From Trifolium pratense (lineage: Eukaryota; Streptophyta; Magnoliopsida; Fabales; Fabaceae), in NCBI RefSeq assembly GCF_020283565.1, contig NC_060063.1, positions 41,128,856-41,192,855 of the forward strand: DNA of 64,000 bases. Reading direction: 5' to 3'. The notes under the pieces are model-generated. The model was not told the origin of the DNA and searched no databases. It saw only the letters and a list, made by a program, of their open reading frames with translations. The position numbers were made by a program, and so were the translations under genes. Below, in pieces: positions 35,933 to 48,606 of this stretch. How positions within the stretch are numbered: the stretch's first letter is position 1; each line of letters starts with the position of its first letter.

Positions 35933-38871
35933 TCAATTGTAGACCATATATTTGGGAGTGGCACTGAACTTCTGGTACCCTTTGATAACTTTATTCACTG
36001 CATCAAGGAAGTCTTTCTCTGTTACAGTCTTCCTTCGGGCGCGGATAGCAAACATACCAGCTTCTGTGCATACACTCCTTATATCAGCTCCTGGGGAGAA
36101 TAAAAAGTATCTTGGTCAGAAAAGAAAACCACAACAGGTTTTGCTTAGAAAGGATTTAGGCCAGGATATTGAAGTATTTAAAAGATCAATGGTCAGAAGG
36201 TATAAGATAAATTAAAAATAGCCCAGTTGTTAAGATGTTCTTACCAGTAGAGTTTGGGCAAAGCCGGGCTAGAAGTTCAAAACGGATATCCCTTTCACAG
36301 TTCATGGTTCTTGTGTGAATCTTGAATATCTGTGTCCTACTCTCTAAATCAGGAAGGCCAAATTCAACTTTACGATCCAATCGTCCAGGTCGTAATAGTG
36401 CTGGGTCCAGAGTGTCGGGCCTGAGAAATTGTGGACAAAAAGCCGTTAGCAATAAGGCTAGCATAATTATGGAAACTAGCAACGCAACCTTGATTTTATC
36501 GGTATTTATTGCAAGAGGATGGGCAGACATTATGATATCAATTATAGGAAATATGACTGTGAATTTCGATAGTTGAGACACTTTCATGATAACATCTACA
36601 GTTAAATAGAGAACAAAGAAAAACCAAATAGTAGTAAAATCAACCAACCTGTTTGTTGCCATCAAAACTTTGATGTTTCCTCGAGCATCAAACCCATCAA
36701 GCTGATTCACAATTTCAAGCATTGTTCTCTGAACCTCGTTATCACCACCAACACCATCATCAAATCGTGCACCTCCAATTGCATCAACTTCATCAAAAAA
36801 CACAATGCATGCCTTCTTTGAACGAGCCATCTACAGGAGGTAACAAATTCAGTCAAATGGTACCAATCAGGGAACAATGATCAAAGCAAAGCTAAAAAAC
36901 AAGACTTGAATATTTACCTGAAATAGCTCACGAACCATCCGAGCTCCCTCACCAACATATTTCTGAACTAGTTCACTTCCAATGACCCTAATAAAACAGG
37001 CATCAGTTCTATTAGCAACAGCCCTGGCTAGAAGTGTTTTGCCAGTTCCTGGTGGACCATAACAAAGCACACCCTTTGGTGGATCAATTCCAAGCTTGAC
37101 AAATTTCTCTGGATGAAGCATGGGAAGTTCAACAACCTTGCAGAGAAATAAAAAAAAATTAGTGCCACCTAACTTATTTCCTTTGGTATATGAAATATGG
37201 AAAATCTCAAAAACTTACTTCACGCATCTTCTCAATCTGTTCCTTACAACCACCAACATCATTATATGTCACGTCTGGTTTCTCTTCAACTGTCATCATT
37301 GTAACACTTGGATCAATTTTTGGAGGCAAAGGAATCTGAATCTGATATTTGGTTCTATCAACACTGCAATGATGATTAAATAAAGGTTAAACAAAACACG
37401 GAAACAAGGTAATAATGCTTTTACTCTTCTTTCAATGGGTGATATTTTATCATAAAGGGTTATTTTTGGATACATACCCAACACGCATTCCTTCCTCTAT
37501 GTCAGTGGGGGAAACCTTGTCTCCGAGCCCAACAACAAACTATTATCATCAAAGCAAAAGGAGTATTAGACCGAGCGTAAAAAATAAATGAAAATCTTGG
37601 CATATTAAACAGCACATAAACAAGTGATGCCTGACATTTGCGAACAAATATCAATATAATATACAACGTTTAAATGAAAATATTGAAGTGATGTATAAGC
37701 ACCTTAGCAATCTGCTTCACATTGATAACATATTTGGCATCCTCGGAGTTTGGATTTATAATTTTTGTGCATCTTGCAACCTGTTCAATAAATACTCATT
37801 GTTAGCCATTCCTAAAAATAATAGAAGAGCTTCGAACAAATTCTACAAAATGAGAAAGAAAATCACCTGAAGAGGCTGCTCCTCCTGCATCATTTGCTTA
37901 TCAGAAACAAGATCCCACTGGCTTGGTGCAGCTAAACCAGTATCAGACTCCTTGATACCTGTTATTACAACAGAAAGTTAACATCTAAGGAAGTGTGTAT
38001 GTATTAACAGCATCCAACTCTAGCAACTAAGACAGACTACTATGAATGCCACGAAATAAAACGCCTAAATAATATCAACTATTGAGTCGTTCCTTCAGTT
38101 TAGAATTAAATTTGGATAGAAATATACCCAATTAAGGGACTACTTGTAAGCATCAAAATGAAAATAGACAACAAGGGGGCATAGGGGTCGTTTGGCCCAG
38201 CTTTTTTTTGAGCTTATACAAACAGCTTATGCAATTTTTATATATTATTATAAGTTTGTCATGGTAGTTTATGATAAAATAGCTTATAAAATTACAATTT
38301 TCACTAGTGTGAACTTATAAAATAGCATAAAACCTAATTTATATTGCATAAGCTCTAAAAAAAGCTAGGCCAAACTAGCCCATAGAATAGGCCACAATAC
38401 TCTTTGGTTTAAACAATTTGAACCATCTATCTACAAAGAAATCAAGAAAAGCAGAAACAAACAAAAACGTTTTTCACATACCACATAAGTCATTCACTTT
38501 CTTTGCCATATCTTTGATTTCCTTCTCCACTTTTTTTATGCCTGTGGAATAAGGTCCCAAACCCTGTATAAAGTAGAACAAATATTTCATAAATGACTGA
38601 TAAATGCACTAATAATGAAAAAATTTCAACTTTAACATCACATAACCGTATAATTAATCAGAAGGTACAGTGTTCACAGCTACTACAATCCCCAGTTTAC
38701 ACAAAACCCACATCCAAAAACCAATAAAAATTTGAATTGAGGGTCAATCAAAAAAAGAAAAAAAAATTAAAAAGATGAGATTTTTACATAGGTTTTTAGA
38801 AGAGCGATGTCGTCCTCGTCGAGTCGGCGAGGATTCTTTTCGTCCTTGAGCTCTTCATTATCGATCGCCAT
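35933..38871 (-). CDS. RPT1: 26S proteasome regulatory ATPase RPT1, copy 2
   Basis: Ten exons give 425 aa: 38788-38871, 38482-38563, 37867-37958, 37703-37780, 37478-37539, 37219-37363, 36918-37136, 36649-36830, 36245-36420 and 35933-36090. Every exon has the same length as in copy 1, and all splice sites are intact (exon 2 and 5 acceptors changed but still AG). By eye only three residues differ from copy 1: P16R in the NPRPLDEDD stretch, N137T and Y387F, against at least fifteen synonymous changes. Walker A and B and the arginine-finger region are unchanged. So it is an intact tandem paralogue under purifying constraint, not a pseudogene. Intron 2 carries a 196-bp MITE absent from copy 1. Upstream regions differ more than coding parts, so expression may differ. 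Confidence 0.96.
38185..38380. mobile_element. 196-bp MITE in intron 2 of RPT1 copy 2
   Basis: The ends GGGTCGTTTGGCCCAGC and GCTAGGCCAAACTAGCC are imperfect inverse copies. The interior has GCTTAT / ATAAGC inverted words. CATAG stands on both sides (38180-38184 and 38381-38385). Copy 1 has the uninterrupted GGGGCATAGAATAGGCC at the same intron position, so the empty site is known. hAT-like appearance, though only 5 bp of duplication is visible. Confidence 0.87.
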
Positions 38872-39124
38872 TGATGGAATAGAGGTTGATTCTTTGAGTG
38901 AAAAAGAAGAAAGTGTCGAGATTTGGAATAGGCTATTAGTCACATATATTTATATTTATAAGCGACTTGAACAAGACATAATAACAAAAAGATTTTTATA
39001 AAAATAAATAAGATATTTGTGTTTTTTACTTTTTTTAGAGATATCATTATTTTTTTAAAAAAAAAAAAAACTTATAACATAGAAGTAATTATATTTTCCC
39101 TTTTTTTTTACAATTTTGAATTTT

Positions 39125-39215
39125 CTTGAGTTTTTTTTTTTTTACAATATTAGCAATGAGGATCGAACCTAGGACCTTATGCATACTACCCAAATTTCTC
39201 AAACAAACCTATTGG
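39125..39215 (-). mobile_element. SINE 5' fragment
   Basis: On the minus strand TTTGGGTAGTATGCATAAGG then GGTTCGATCCTC is B-box-like. It pairs with the fragment at 30328-30395. It lies in the diverged part of duplication unit B. Confidence 0.5.
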
Positions 39216-40724
39216 CTTCAATTTTCTTGAGATTGATATCTACTAATAATAATAATCTAATAAAATTAATTATTCTAAGTTTACTAATTTAGCCTCATTA
39301 ATTTTAATAATATTTCAAACATTCTACACTTATAGGTAATTTTATTCGATATTTGAGTTTGTCGCTATATTAATGTAGAAAAATTATTTTAAATTAAATA
39401 TTTTAAAATTTGTTATATAATATTATTAAAATATAAGTGAAATTATTGTGTTAATTATTTTTTGTAAGTTTATTTATTCAATTTTTTATATTTAAGTGAA
39501 AACTAACTGTCCCGTGTATATTTTAATTAAAAAATTTATTATGAATATTTAGGACAATTTAGTAAGTTTGATACTAATTAACTTTATTATATTATTATTA
39601 ATTATTTTTTCCCCTATTTTTAGGTATAGATTGTTATGTTTTATTCCTATCTATAATCTATTTTGTTCTTATTTTTAAGCATATCATCTTTCAATATTTT
39701 TTTTTATGTATATTTATTTTAGTGAAATTACGATGAAGGATACAAAACTTGCAACGTGGTTATAAGTAATAAGGATAAAATAAGAACTTTGGTGGTAATC
39801 GATTTTAATATATTAGTAATAGATATCAATATTATGCCAACTCCATGTTTATTCTCAATTTTTTTTAAATGATTATTTAATTTGACATAAATATTTCAAC
39901 AAACATTTGTTTCTTTTTATTTATAAATGATGATTTAATTTGTTTCTTTTTATCAAACTGATTTTCTTCTTCTTTCTATTTAGCACATATCTCTCAACAA
40001 ACTAGTATATTTGCTTCGTGATATTCACTCTCTATTGTCTACTTTTTTATATACTTTTTATACTAATCGAATATTCATCTCACCTATTATATTTACTTTT
40101 AAGAAGATATTTGTAAAATTTAATAATTTTCATCTAATATATCCAGGTCCTCTGAAGTGAGTAATTCACTCTAGATTATAAAGTGGGTAATCTTAGTCAT
40201 TACAAATCAAAGGTAAACATTATAGAGCTTCTTCAAAAAAAAAAAAAAAAAACTATTGATTTTCTCACCTTATATTTTACTATTCACTTTAGAGGATTTA
40301 AATTCAAATCATATTCCAAAATTGCACTTGTAGTCATGTGGGTAGAAATTCTAAGATATTCTTTTAGCACCCTACATGTTTTCTCAAGCGTCCGTCTAAA
40401 TTATCAAAATACCTATGTTTGTTACTTAAGTAGCGGATGCAATATGTTACATAAGTAGCAGATGGATGAAAATTTCCAAAAGTTTGGACGAAATAATATT
40501 TCACACCCCCAAAAAAACTATGAGAAATTTTACAATTTTTGTCATCCACTACTTATGTAGCGTACGACCATTTTATAGAGAAAAAAAAAAGAAGAAGAAG
40601 ACAAAAATTATGTTTGAAAGAATTAATTGACGATTTTCATTACATTGGAACATTGATAGTTCAATAGGAATAATTTTATTGATTTCATTAAATTCAATAA
40701 TAAATATTATAATATAAAACAAAT

Positions 40725-41141
40725 GGTTAAATATGCAAAAGGTCCCTGCACTTACGAGTCATTTGATTTTTAGTCCCTGCATTTTTAAAACATTTCATTT
40801 TGCCACTGCACTTTCATTTTACTTTAAAAATGGTCCCCATACCCTTTTTTTTTGTTGAAATGACACATTTTTGCTGATCTGTCACTGTTGGCTGGACTTT
40901 AGAGTTGATGACTCGTTTAATTTTGCAGTGAATCGATGAAAATACCCTTAAATAAGTAATTTTTTAAAAGTAAAATAAAATTGACACATCATAAAAAAAT
41001 GTGTCACTTCAACAAAAAATGGGTTCAGGGACCATTTTTAAAGTAAAATGAAAGTGCAGTGGCAAAATGAAAGGATTTTAAAATGCAGGTACTAAAACTC
41101 AAATGACCCGTAAGTGCAGGGACCTTTTGCATATTTAAGCC
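40725..41141. mobile_element. 417-bp MULE-type MITE with 10-bp target duplication
   Basis: TAAAACAAAT occurs at 40715-40724 and 41142-41151 and flanks the element exactly. The ends GGTTAAATATGCAAAAGGTC and ...GACCTTTTGCATATTTAAGCC are inverse, and the inverted match continues for about 150 bp (TGCACTTACG, CATTTTGCCACTGCACTTTC). The related block in duplication unit A (about 35600-35612) has a single ATAAAACAAAT and no insert, so the insertion is younger than the tandem duplication. A 9-10 bp duplication and long TIRs suggest a Mutator-type MITE. Confidence 0.92.
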
Positions 41142-41255
41142 TAAAACAAATAAAAAAAAATTACATTCGCTTAGTCATAGCGATTTGTCTTCTTGGGGAT
41201 AAAAGGTGACTTTTGGGGGACCCCGACAATCAGCCCTCTATGAGTAAAATTAAAT

Positions 41256-43112
41256 TTTGGCGGATCTCTTTTGATTAGCCATAACGTTCTCATTAGGCCT
41301 CAAAAAGTCCATCGTCGATTAACATAACTATCTCAACTGTCGTTACCAAAGAACATGGATGATATCGTTATGACTAATTGATATGAAAATAATAAATAAA
41401 ATAAAAAACAATAAACTATGAGAGTATGTGAGAAGAAATGCAAGGAAAATGTTCAAATTTATAGATTTTTGGTTGAATGTCATTCGCCGAAGCAAAGTGG
41501 AAATCGCCACCGGTGGCCAATCAAAATTGACCACCGTCCTTGACCATTGACTGTCATCAAATACCCAAAAACTTTAACCATTGATCGTCCACTACTTAAG
41601 TAGCGAACTATCCAGTGCAAAAAACCGCTGCTTAAGCAACAGACTCAATCAGAACAGGATTGTGTGACCCAAAACGCACCAGCGCCTGTATAAATAGGGG
41701 TAGGTGTTTAGATATCATGGATGAGATATACTTACTTAGGCACAAATTATATTTGTTAGACACACTCACAAAAAATTTAAAAGAAATAAAGATAAAGTGG
41801 TTAAAGTGGAATTGATGTGACAATTTTATTTATTTATTTATATTATTTGTATGTGTGTGCCTAAAGCTTATGTCCAAATGGGTGTGCTTTTATGTCCAAA
41901 TGAGTGTGCTTAAGTAAGCGTATCTCTTGATTGAGAATTTGATTTTGAACTTAATTTAAAATGGGTTAAATATATTTTTGGTCACTAGTTTCCCATAATT
42001 TCGTTTTTAGTCCATGCAGATTTTTTCCGCATTTTTTAGTCTGAAGTTTTTTCCGTTATTGTTTTTAGTATCTACTTTTAATCAAACTCTTGTATACTTT
42101 CACATTTTTAAACGGTTTTTTTGTATTCATGTCTATAATATTATAAGAACACATCCTATAAAATTTACAATTTTTAATGTCAATTTAATCTATTTTAAAA
42201 AAAAAAAATTTCAATTTAATCTAAAAATGTCATTTTTACCCCTTTTAATTGTTTTCACTTTAGTATTTTCAATGTACTTCACATTACTTGTGTGAAGTTA
42301 TAAATGTGCAAGCTGCTCAATCTTAGGCTCTTAGCCATGGTTGCTGTTCATTTTTCTATGTGAGAACATATCATTTCACTATGAAGGTTTAGGGATAAAA
42401 ATTACAACAAGTACTATGTTCTGTTTTTTTTTTGTAATTGGCAGATTTTCTCTCTTTAGTTTGTGTACATCTCGTGTAATTGGCAGATTTTCTCTCTTTA
42501 GATACACGTCCAACCTAATCTTTCTTGAAGACCAATGATGTTAGATTTTGACTTCAAAATTGCTTGCCTCATCTCAAATTTAATAGAACTAACAATTCAG
42601 GATGAATAATTCTTGTCCCTAACTCAACTCTAACATTCAACTAGACTAATAATTCTTTAAACTTCAACTTGTCACTAAACCCAAACTAACTTTATTATAG
42701 CAGCATCCCACATCCCACAAAAATAATAATGGGATCATACATATAAACCTATTATATTGAAAGCTAAGTTTAATAAATGATGTCTAGAAACAGTTAATTT
42801 TTAAATATAATAACAACTTAGAGGTATGTTGTTTATTATTTATTCACAAAAAAATGTTATTATACAAACAGCCCGTGTAAATGTGTAATGGCTCTAATTT
42901 GATAAACTGCATTGCAAAAACATCATTTGATATTTATACCCAAATCACATTAATATTCACCAAAAAACAAAACTATTTTTGTACAACTTCGTACTGTCAA
43001 AGATTCTTTATTGACAAAGAAATTCATTGATAAGTCTGAGTAAGTTGGTGTCTCCCTAAAAACGAGTCAAAAAATGTAAATGCAAAAACCTGTATTACAA
43101 ATCTGGTGGTAA
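41256..43112. other. Intergenic, no gene
   Basis: 41962-42110 is one arm of the 'GGTTAAATATATTTTTGGTC' MITE type, with no clear second arm. A 26-bp direct repeat (GTAATTGGCAGATTTTCTCT) occurs at about 42435 and 42476. The last part should hold the 3' UTR of the minus-strand gene that ends at 43113. No other gene was recognised. Confidence 0.5.
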
Positions 43113-46100
43113 CTAAAAAATAGACTTTTCGTATTTGATAACATCTTTGGTGTTCAAATCATATATCTTGCAAATTTCTTCGATGGTATGTCTACTAAGG
43201 CCATCGTTCCCATCTTCTCGACGAACAAGATTCTCAAGCTCTTGGGATGGACTCAATACCTAATTGATCCATCATTTAAAAAGAAAAATAACATATAAGA
43301 AAGTAGACAATGAAATATGAACGCGCTAGCACATAAAATAGTATTATCATATTTGTTAAGAGTTGGATTATATTATAAAGTGGACAAAATTGTCGACTTG
43401 TTCCTTAAGCAAAAAGTGCATAACCACAAGATGTAGAGAGATTGTTCACCAAAATAACAAGTTATGGGATTCTGTGGTTCTGTGCATGCATGTGAAAGAC
43501 CAATGGTATGGTCAATAAACTTGTAGCTCAATCGGCATGCCTATTCTAAGACTCGATGGCAATAAAAAGAGTAAATCACTAATCTAGTCTCTCAAATTAT
43601 GTGTCGGACAATTTGACCACTGAATTAATGAAATTCCAAAATAATTTCTAAGCTTGAAAATCCTCAATCACTCGTCTTTTTGGGTCAATCAATCTAGGTC
43701 CTAATCACCCTAGAGACTAATGTGATCAAAGATTTCATTTTCAAGGACCAAATTGTTAGACCACTATAAGTTTAGAGAATAACATGGCGATAAACTAAAA
43801 AAATATAGATGATTACATATCTGATGTACCAAAAGATAAGAAAGGTGACGACAAGAAATGCAAATTACATAATTTTAAATTGGTCAGCAGTAAATAAAAA
43901 AGTATTGTAAACCAACACAATGAATGAATATGCCAAAAGCTTTTAAAAAAAATATTTTAGCTTATGCATGAAATAATTTAAAGAGACTAACAAATGCGGA
44001 GCATATTTGTAATTGTTTAACACTTTCCAATATCTCAATTAATATTAGAAAAGAATTTCCAATATCTCAATTAATATTAGAAAAGAATATGTATACTTAC
44101 CCAATTTGGTTCACGTGAAACAAGACTTTCATTTTTGGAGTCATCATGCTCAGTTTCCTTCTTATCGGTGCAAGTATTTGATGACTTGCCGCTATCTGAG
44201 ACTAGTTGAAACAGCTTCTCACTTCCCTGATAATTGAAGATAAAACCGAGCAGATTATTAAGCAAAAATCAAGATAAAAGAACTTAGAAGCCAAGCTCCA
44301 AACAATATATGAAAAACCAAAGGACTATAAATGACAACATCCTAATGTAAGGACAACATCAATGAATAATCCTCCATGACAAATTGACAACTATTCAAGA
44401 ACAGTATAGCTTCTTTAATTTCCTCAAAATAAAACGATTTTCGTTTAGCATTGGTAATTCTGTGATTTACAGTACCACCACCCTAAATTTAACGCAGATA
44501 TAAGTGGGTCAATTGGATTTACAAATAAACATCTTGTGAAGATTAAAGGAACAATAAGCTTCAATATATAGCAGGAAGCCCTCATTATTTCAAGGAATAA
44601 CCGGCATCCTTGGACAGATTTGAAGTCTTGTTTTTCTGAGTTTGGCAAGAATAGTGTAATCAATTGCGAATCACATAAAAATAGAGGTTTGTTCAAATTC
44701 CGCTATGCAACAACTGAGCTATGGCACCACTATTTGACAACATTTTCTACGAAAATGCATATTGCGGGACAACAGTGATTAGTTCAAATTCCACTACGCT
44801 ATAGCACCACCGCAGTCACTATTTAAAAACACTGACATCTATAAAAACAAAGCTCTTAATTGAAAATTTGAATGTTGAGACAGGCAAAAGGAAAGTCCCT
44901 GATTGCGATGGCAAAAACAGGCAACATAACATAAATGAGAGAGGGAAAATAATAAAATGCAAGTGCCAAGCACATTTATCAACAGTACAAACCTGAAGGG
45001 CCCTCCAATGAGAATACGAGCGATATAAAATCCAGAAGAATGGGACATTAGGCAAAGGTAAAACCTGAAATTTAAAATTAATATGAATTATTATCCAGTG
45101 AAGCAAAGAAATAACTAAACATTAAACTAAAGGGCATAATCACAATCTATAGAATAGAAGAATCATTGCAAAAAGACATACTATATACGCAATTAACATT
45201 CACGGAACACATACGTACGCTAAATGCAGATGACAATGGAATCAATGAAATTGAACCATAAAAGAATTTCCTGTGTATAATTGTGCCCCTGTCAACAGAT
45301 AATAGTTCATATTATATCATATCAAATAAATATTAGCAATTAAAAATAAATCACCAAGCTGAAGTGACACATTTCAGTTTAACACAGTAATTTGTTCCAA
45401 CAACATCATGTGTGAGGAAAGAGAGAGAATTATTACCTCATCGCAATATGTCTTAGTCTGCGACGAACAAGTTGAGCATTCAAGCTGCAAAAAAATCACA
45501 ATTGACGTAAAACAAAAGCTAAAAGAAGCAAAAATACTATGATAAATTTTGTTCTTCATCCACATTATGTCCCCACATATGACATTAGAATCAAAATTAT
45601 TCCACAGACTTTACCAACTTCAAAATCTACAAATAGATAAAAACTAAGCTGATTCTCTCAGAAAAGCACCAAGAATACACAATCATGTCTCTCATTTCAC
45701 AGTCCATACAGTTCCACATTAAACATCAAAGAATCGAACATGGATTGAATAACATCAAAAACTGAAGAGAAGTGCTAAATATTACCAACACTTCACACAA
45801 GAAAGGTAATGTTAGAAAGGTGTTTTACTTTTTAAAATGGAAAAAACCATCATTTCTGTTTTTGCCGGAAACCAAAGTCTACATGTGCACTAAAATGGGT
45901 CTTAAATATGCCTCCGCGTGTTTGTCTTTTACTTGTTCGTAACAATTATCATTTTCCAAAACTAAATAAGAAAACTATGTATCTATGATCACTCAATATA
46001 TCCATCACAAATAAGGACCTAAGAACCCTAATGCGAAAGGAACATTTTTAACAGCAAAAAAACCAAACAGAACAACACATTATTATGATTAAATACCAAC

Positions 46101-46662
46101 CTTGATGGGTAAATGACTTCAACACCAGTAACTTCCTTTGATATAGATTTCAAAAAAATCTCTGATGGCTTAACCCTAGACAAAAGCCATAACCCTAATC
46201 TGCAAAAACCCAAAACCACATTTAAGAATCAAGAACAAAAATTTCCCAAAAGAACAAAACTTGACAATAATAATGAAGCAAAAAAGAAAATCACTGACCC
46301 ATGAATCTTCTTCTTGAAAGATCCATCAGGTGCCTTTTCCAAACCAACCCAACCATTATTCATCTGCATCAAAATCATAATAAAAATGAGGAATGAACAA
46401 GAAAATGAAATACCCAGAAAGAGAAATTTGCAAGAAATGTTAAAAATGTGACCTTGTTAGCGACGTAATCAGTAAAAAGTTCAGCTTTTGCGTTAATGGG
46501 TTTATCACCAGTGTTAATGGATTTCCATAGTTGTTTGAGAGATGAAGGCGATTGAGATGAAGCGGTTGAAGAAGAAGAAGAAGCAGAGAGAGTGTGATCA
46601 ATGGATCTGGAGAAACACCAGTTTCTTCCTCGAATTGGGAAAACGATCAATTTGGCTTTCAT
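43113..46662 (-). CDS. Mitochondrial K+-H+ exchange-related (Mit_KHE1-type) protein
   Basis: Eight exons (gene order) give 278 aa: 46453-46662, 46299-46363, 46101-46199, 45437-45484, 45219-45288, 44993-45064, 44101-44226 and 43113-43259. All have GT-AG borders and agreeing phases. The N terminus MKAKLIVFPIRGRNWCFSRS is basic and followed by a serine-rich stretch, as in organelle-targeted or membrane-associated proteins. The core has KKIHGLGLWLLSRVKPSE, an NAQLVRRRLRHIA segment and a hydrophobic region (about 149-180) with PLPNVPFFWILYRSYSHWRA. The last two exons are acidic and hydrophilic. I recognise this as the plant 'K+-H+ exchange-like' family (At1g53760), related by domain name to yeast mitochondrial proteins. 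The transport role is not proven by the sequence. The Met at 46662 is the first in frame with the conserved start. Confidence 0.85.
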
Positions 46663-47010
46663 GGTGAAAAATGAAAAACCCTAATGAGTGAAAAACCCTA
46701 ATAATGAAGAAAGTGAGAAATGTAGGTGGTAGCGGTGAAGTGAGGAAGAAGAAAAAATGAGATTGAAAAAGAGAATGTAATGAAGAATGTGAAAAGCGGC
46801 GGGGTTTGCGGTTGTGGTCCACAAATGGAGTAATGTAGCCTTTTGCACTATGAATTGGTACTAACGTATTGCTTCTTTTCTTTTTTTTACTTTCTAGATT
46901 GTTCCAAAACCTAACGATGTGTAATCTTTGCATCAATGTATCTAATTTATAATATAGATGTATTTATAAATCTAATTTTTTTTTCTTTTTTAATAAATAC
47001 TAGAATTTTC

Positions 47011-47190
47011 TTTCATTCTTGCGACATGGATATATATTTGCAGGACGTGAATTCAAAAACTTGCGACTCTCAACTCGGCAGAACCATACCCTGACTCATC
47101 TTTCATTCTCGCAACATGGATATATGTTTGCAGGACGTGAATTCAAAAACTTGCGACTCTCAACTCAGTGGCAGAACTAGAACCCTGACT
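47011..47190. repeat. 90-bp tandem duplication, 2 copies
   Basis: TTTCATTCTTGCGACATGGA begins at 47011 and TTTCATTCTCGCAACATGGA at 47101. Both continue with TTTGCAGGACGTGAATTCAA and end near CCCTGACTCA. A few substitutions and a small indel separate them. Confidence 0.88.
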
Positions 47191-47414
47191 CAGGAGGTGT
47201 AGACTACTAAAATTTATAACGGTGATATTTGAAAATCTTTCATTCTCATACACTTATTCAACGCCTCGTTTTATTTGTATGTCTCTTCTTTTTTTTTTTC
47301 TTTTCACAACACAATTTATGTGTATTTGAGGCAACGTTAACAAGTGGTGTAAAGCGGGAGAGTTAAAGTGTAATGTAGATGCTGTAATTTTTGGCCAAGT
47401 TATAGGCTACAAAA

Positions 47415-47640
47415 TTGGCATGTGTATCCGAGACGAGAAAAGAGATTGTGAAGGCCAAGTCGTTACGGAAAGAGGTAAATATACCACCTCAAGATGAGGT
47501 TGAAGCTATTGGATTATATTATGAAGCAATATTGTGGCTAAGAGAGTTGGGTATTTGGCGCGTTACCATCGAACTTGATTGCAAATCGATAGTGGATGGA
47601 GTCGTTGTAAATCTTACAAATGTAGCTGAATATGACTAAT
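47415..47640 (+). pseudogene. RNase H-like fragment of a retroelement or gag-less LINE
   Basis: An open frame codes for about 74 aa. The part EVEAIGLYYEAILWLRELGI followed by RVTIELDCKSIVDGV is the typical middle of the plant RNase H-like domain (E-A-x-A then E-x-D-x-K). Flanking domains are absent and the frame ends at TAA 47637-47639. It is a fragment without a gene start of its own. Confidence 0.6.
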
Positions 47641-47772
47641 CTCCACGAGAAACCTGTGGGGCACACAAAGGTGGGTCCCCCCCCCCCCCAACCGAGCCAG
47701 GAATCGAATCCCCTGACCACATATTTAAGGGGACTAATACCCTTACCTCTTGGACCAATTCATCATTGGTAA
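47629..47772 (-). mobile_element. tRNA-derived SINE, minus strand
   Basis: On the minus strand: GGTCCAAGAGGTAAGGGTAT (A-box side), GGGGATTCGATTCCTGGCTC (B-box) and a 3' part GTGTGCCCCACAGGTTTCTC. A run of 12 C on the plus strand at about 47678-47689 lies between. The shorter copy at 22924-23033 supports this as a family. Confidence 0.65.
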
Positions 47773-48606
47773 AATTTTAAGCCACTAACTATGGATGTAT
47801 TGGTCCACAATAGATCGTATAATATGTGCTACTTTCCAACTATAAAATTTTCCTTGTTGTTTATGGATCAAAGAGATTAATGGAGTATGGAACTTCTAAA
47901 ATGCTATACCATATATCAACATTGACGGAAAATTGTTTTTAGGCTCCGTAAGTTAGTTTTGCTCTCAGGCTCCCCAAAAATCTCAAAATATCCTCAATTT
48001 GGACTCATGATGTTTTGTATATATATTATGGCCACAAAAAATGGATCTGGATTCACTGCGGTGCAAAGAGCACGCAGTTCCACACCTAAGAGTGGTTGAG
48101 TAAAGGTTTGGATGGGTGAAATCCACTTTGGACACAGTATACTACTAATGCACAACATTAACTTTATACCAGAAATTATAGGATAAAAGCCAGAGATTCA
48201 ATGTGCTTACATTAACTTTACAGTGAGATGCTTTCATAATGCTAAACATTTTCCCTACATTTTCAAAAATATTAAATACGTTTTTGAGCTTCTCCTTCTG
48301 TTTAATGAAACAGTTGAAAGCTATATATGGGTAAGGTTCATTTCAAATGAGAAGAGAAATGGGAAGTTGAAATGCCACAACTGTTATGTGGCAAAATTCA
48401 GAATCATCGTGTATATATTTTACAAATTACAATCAATGTGAGAAAAGAATTATGTATATAACAAGCAAAAGTTATCAATAAAATCGCTAATTCTAATATC
48501 ATACAAGACTACTCATATGAGAAAAATACAGCCAAACCTAAGGTAGGACAATCAAATGTCTGGTCCTGAGCCACTACACAAGAAAACCATCATTATCTTT
48601 GATCTT
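47773..48606. other. Intergenic, no gene seen
   Basis: No supported coding or RNA signal. The right end should contain the 3' UTR of the minus-strand O-fucosyltransferase gene ending at 48607. Confidence 0.5.

Larger units (their letters stand above)
30835..41255. repeat. Direct tandem segmental duplication carrying RPT1
   Basis: Unit A is 30835-35713 and unit B is 35714-41255. The 3' flank of RPT1 starts with ATAGCAAA at 30835 and again at 35714. The far side, a non-coding block (FATTTAGAGGATTTAAAT-type words omitted; GGGGGACC(C)CGACAATCAGCC), lies at about 35190-35713 and again at about 40265-41255. The junction joins the end of this block (GTAAAATTAAAT) to ATAGCAAAC at 35713/35714. Both outer flanks end in AAT at the breakpoint, a 3-base microhomology. 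The gene parts are highly similar including introns; the AT-rich stretch between promoter and block (34520-35190 and 39010-40260) has diverged. Unit B is longer through later insertions. Confidence 0.9.

Noticed and set aside
43500..43570. tRNA-like piece (TTGTAGCTCAATCGGCATG)
   Set aside because: Only an A-box-like word, no B box or fold; at most a SINE scrap.
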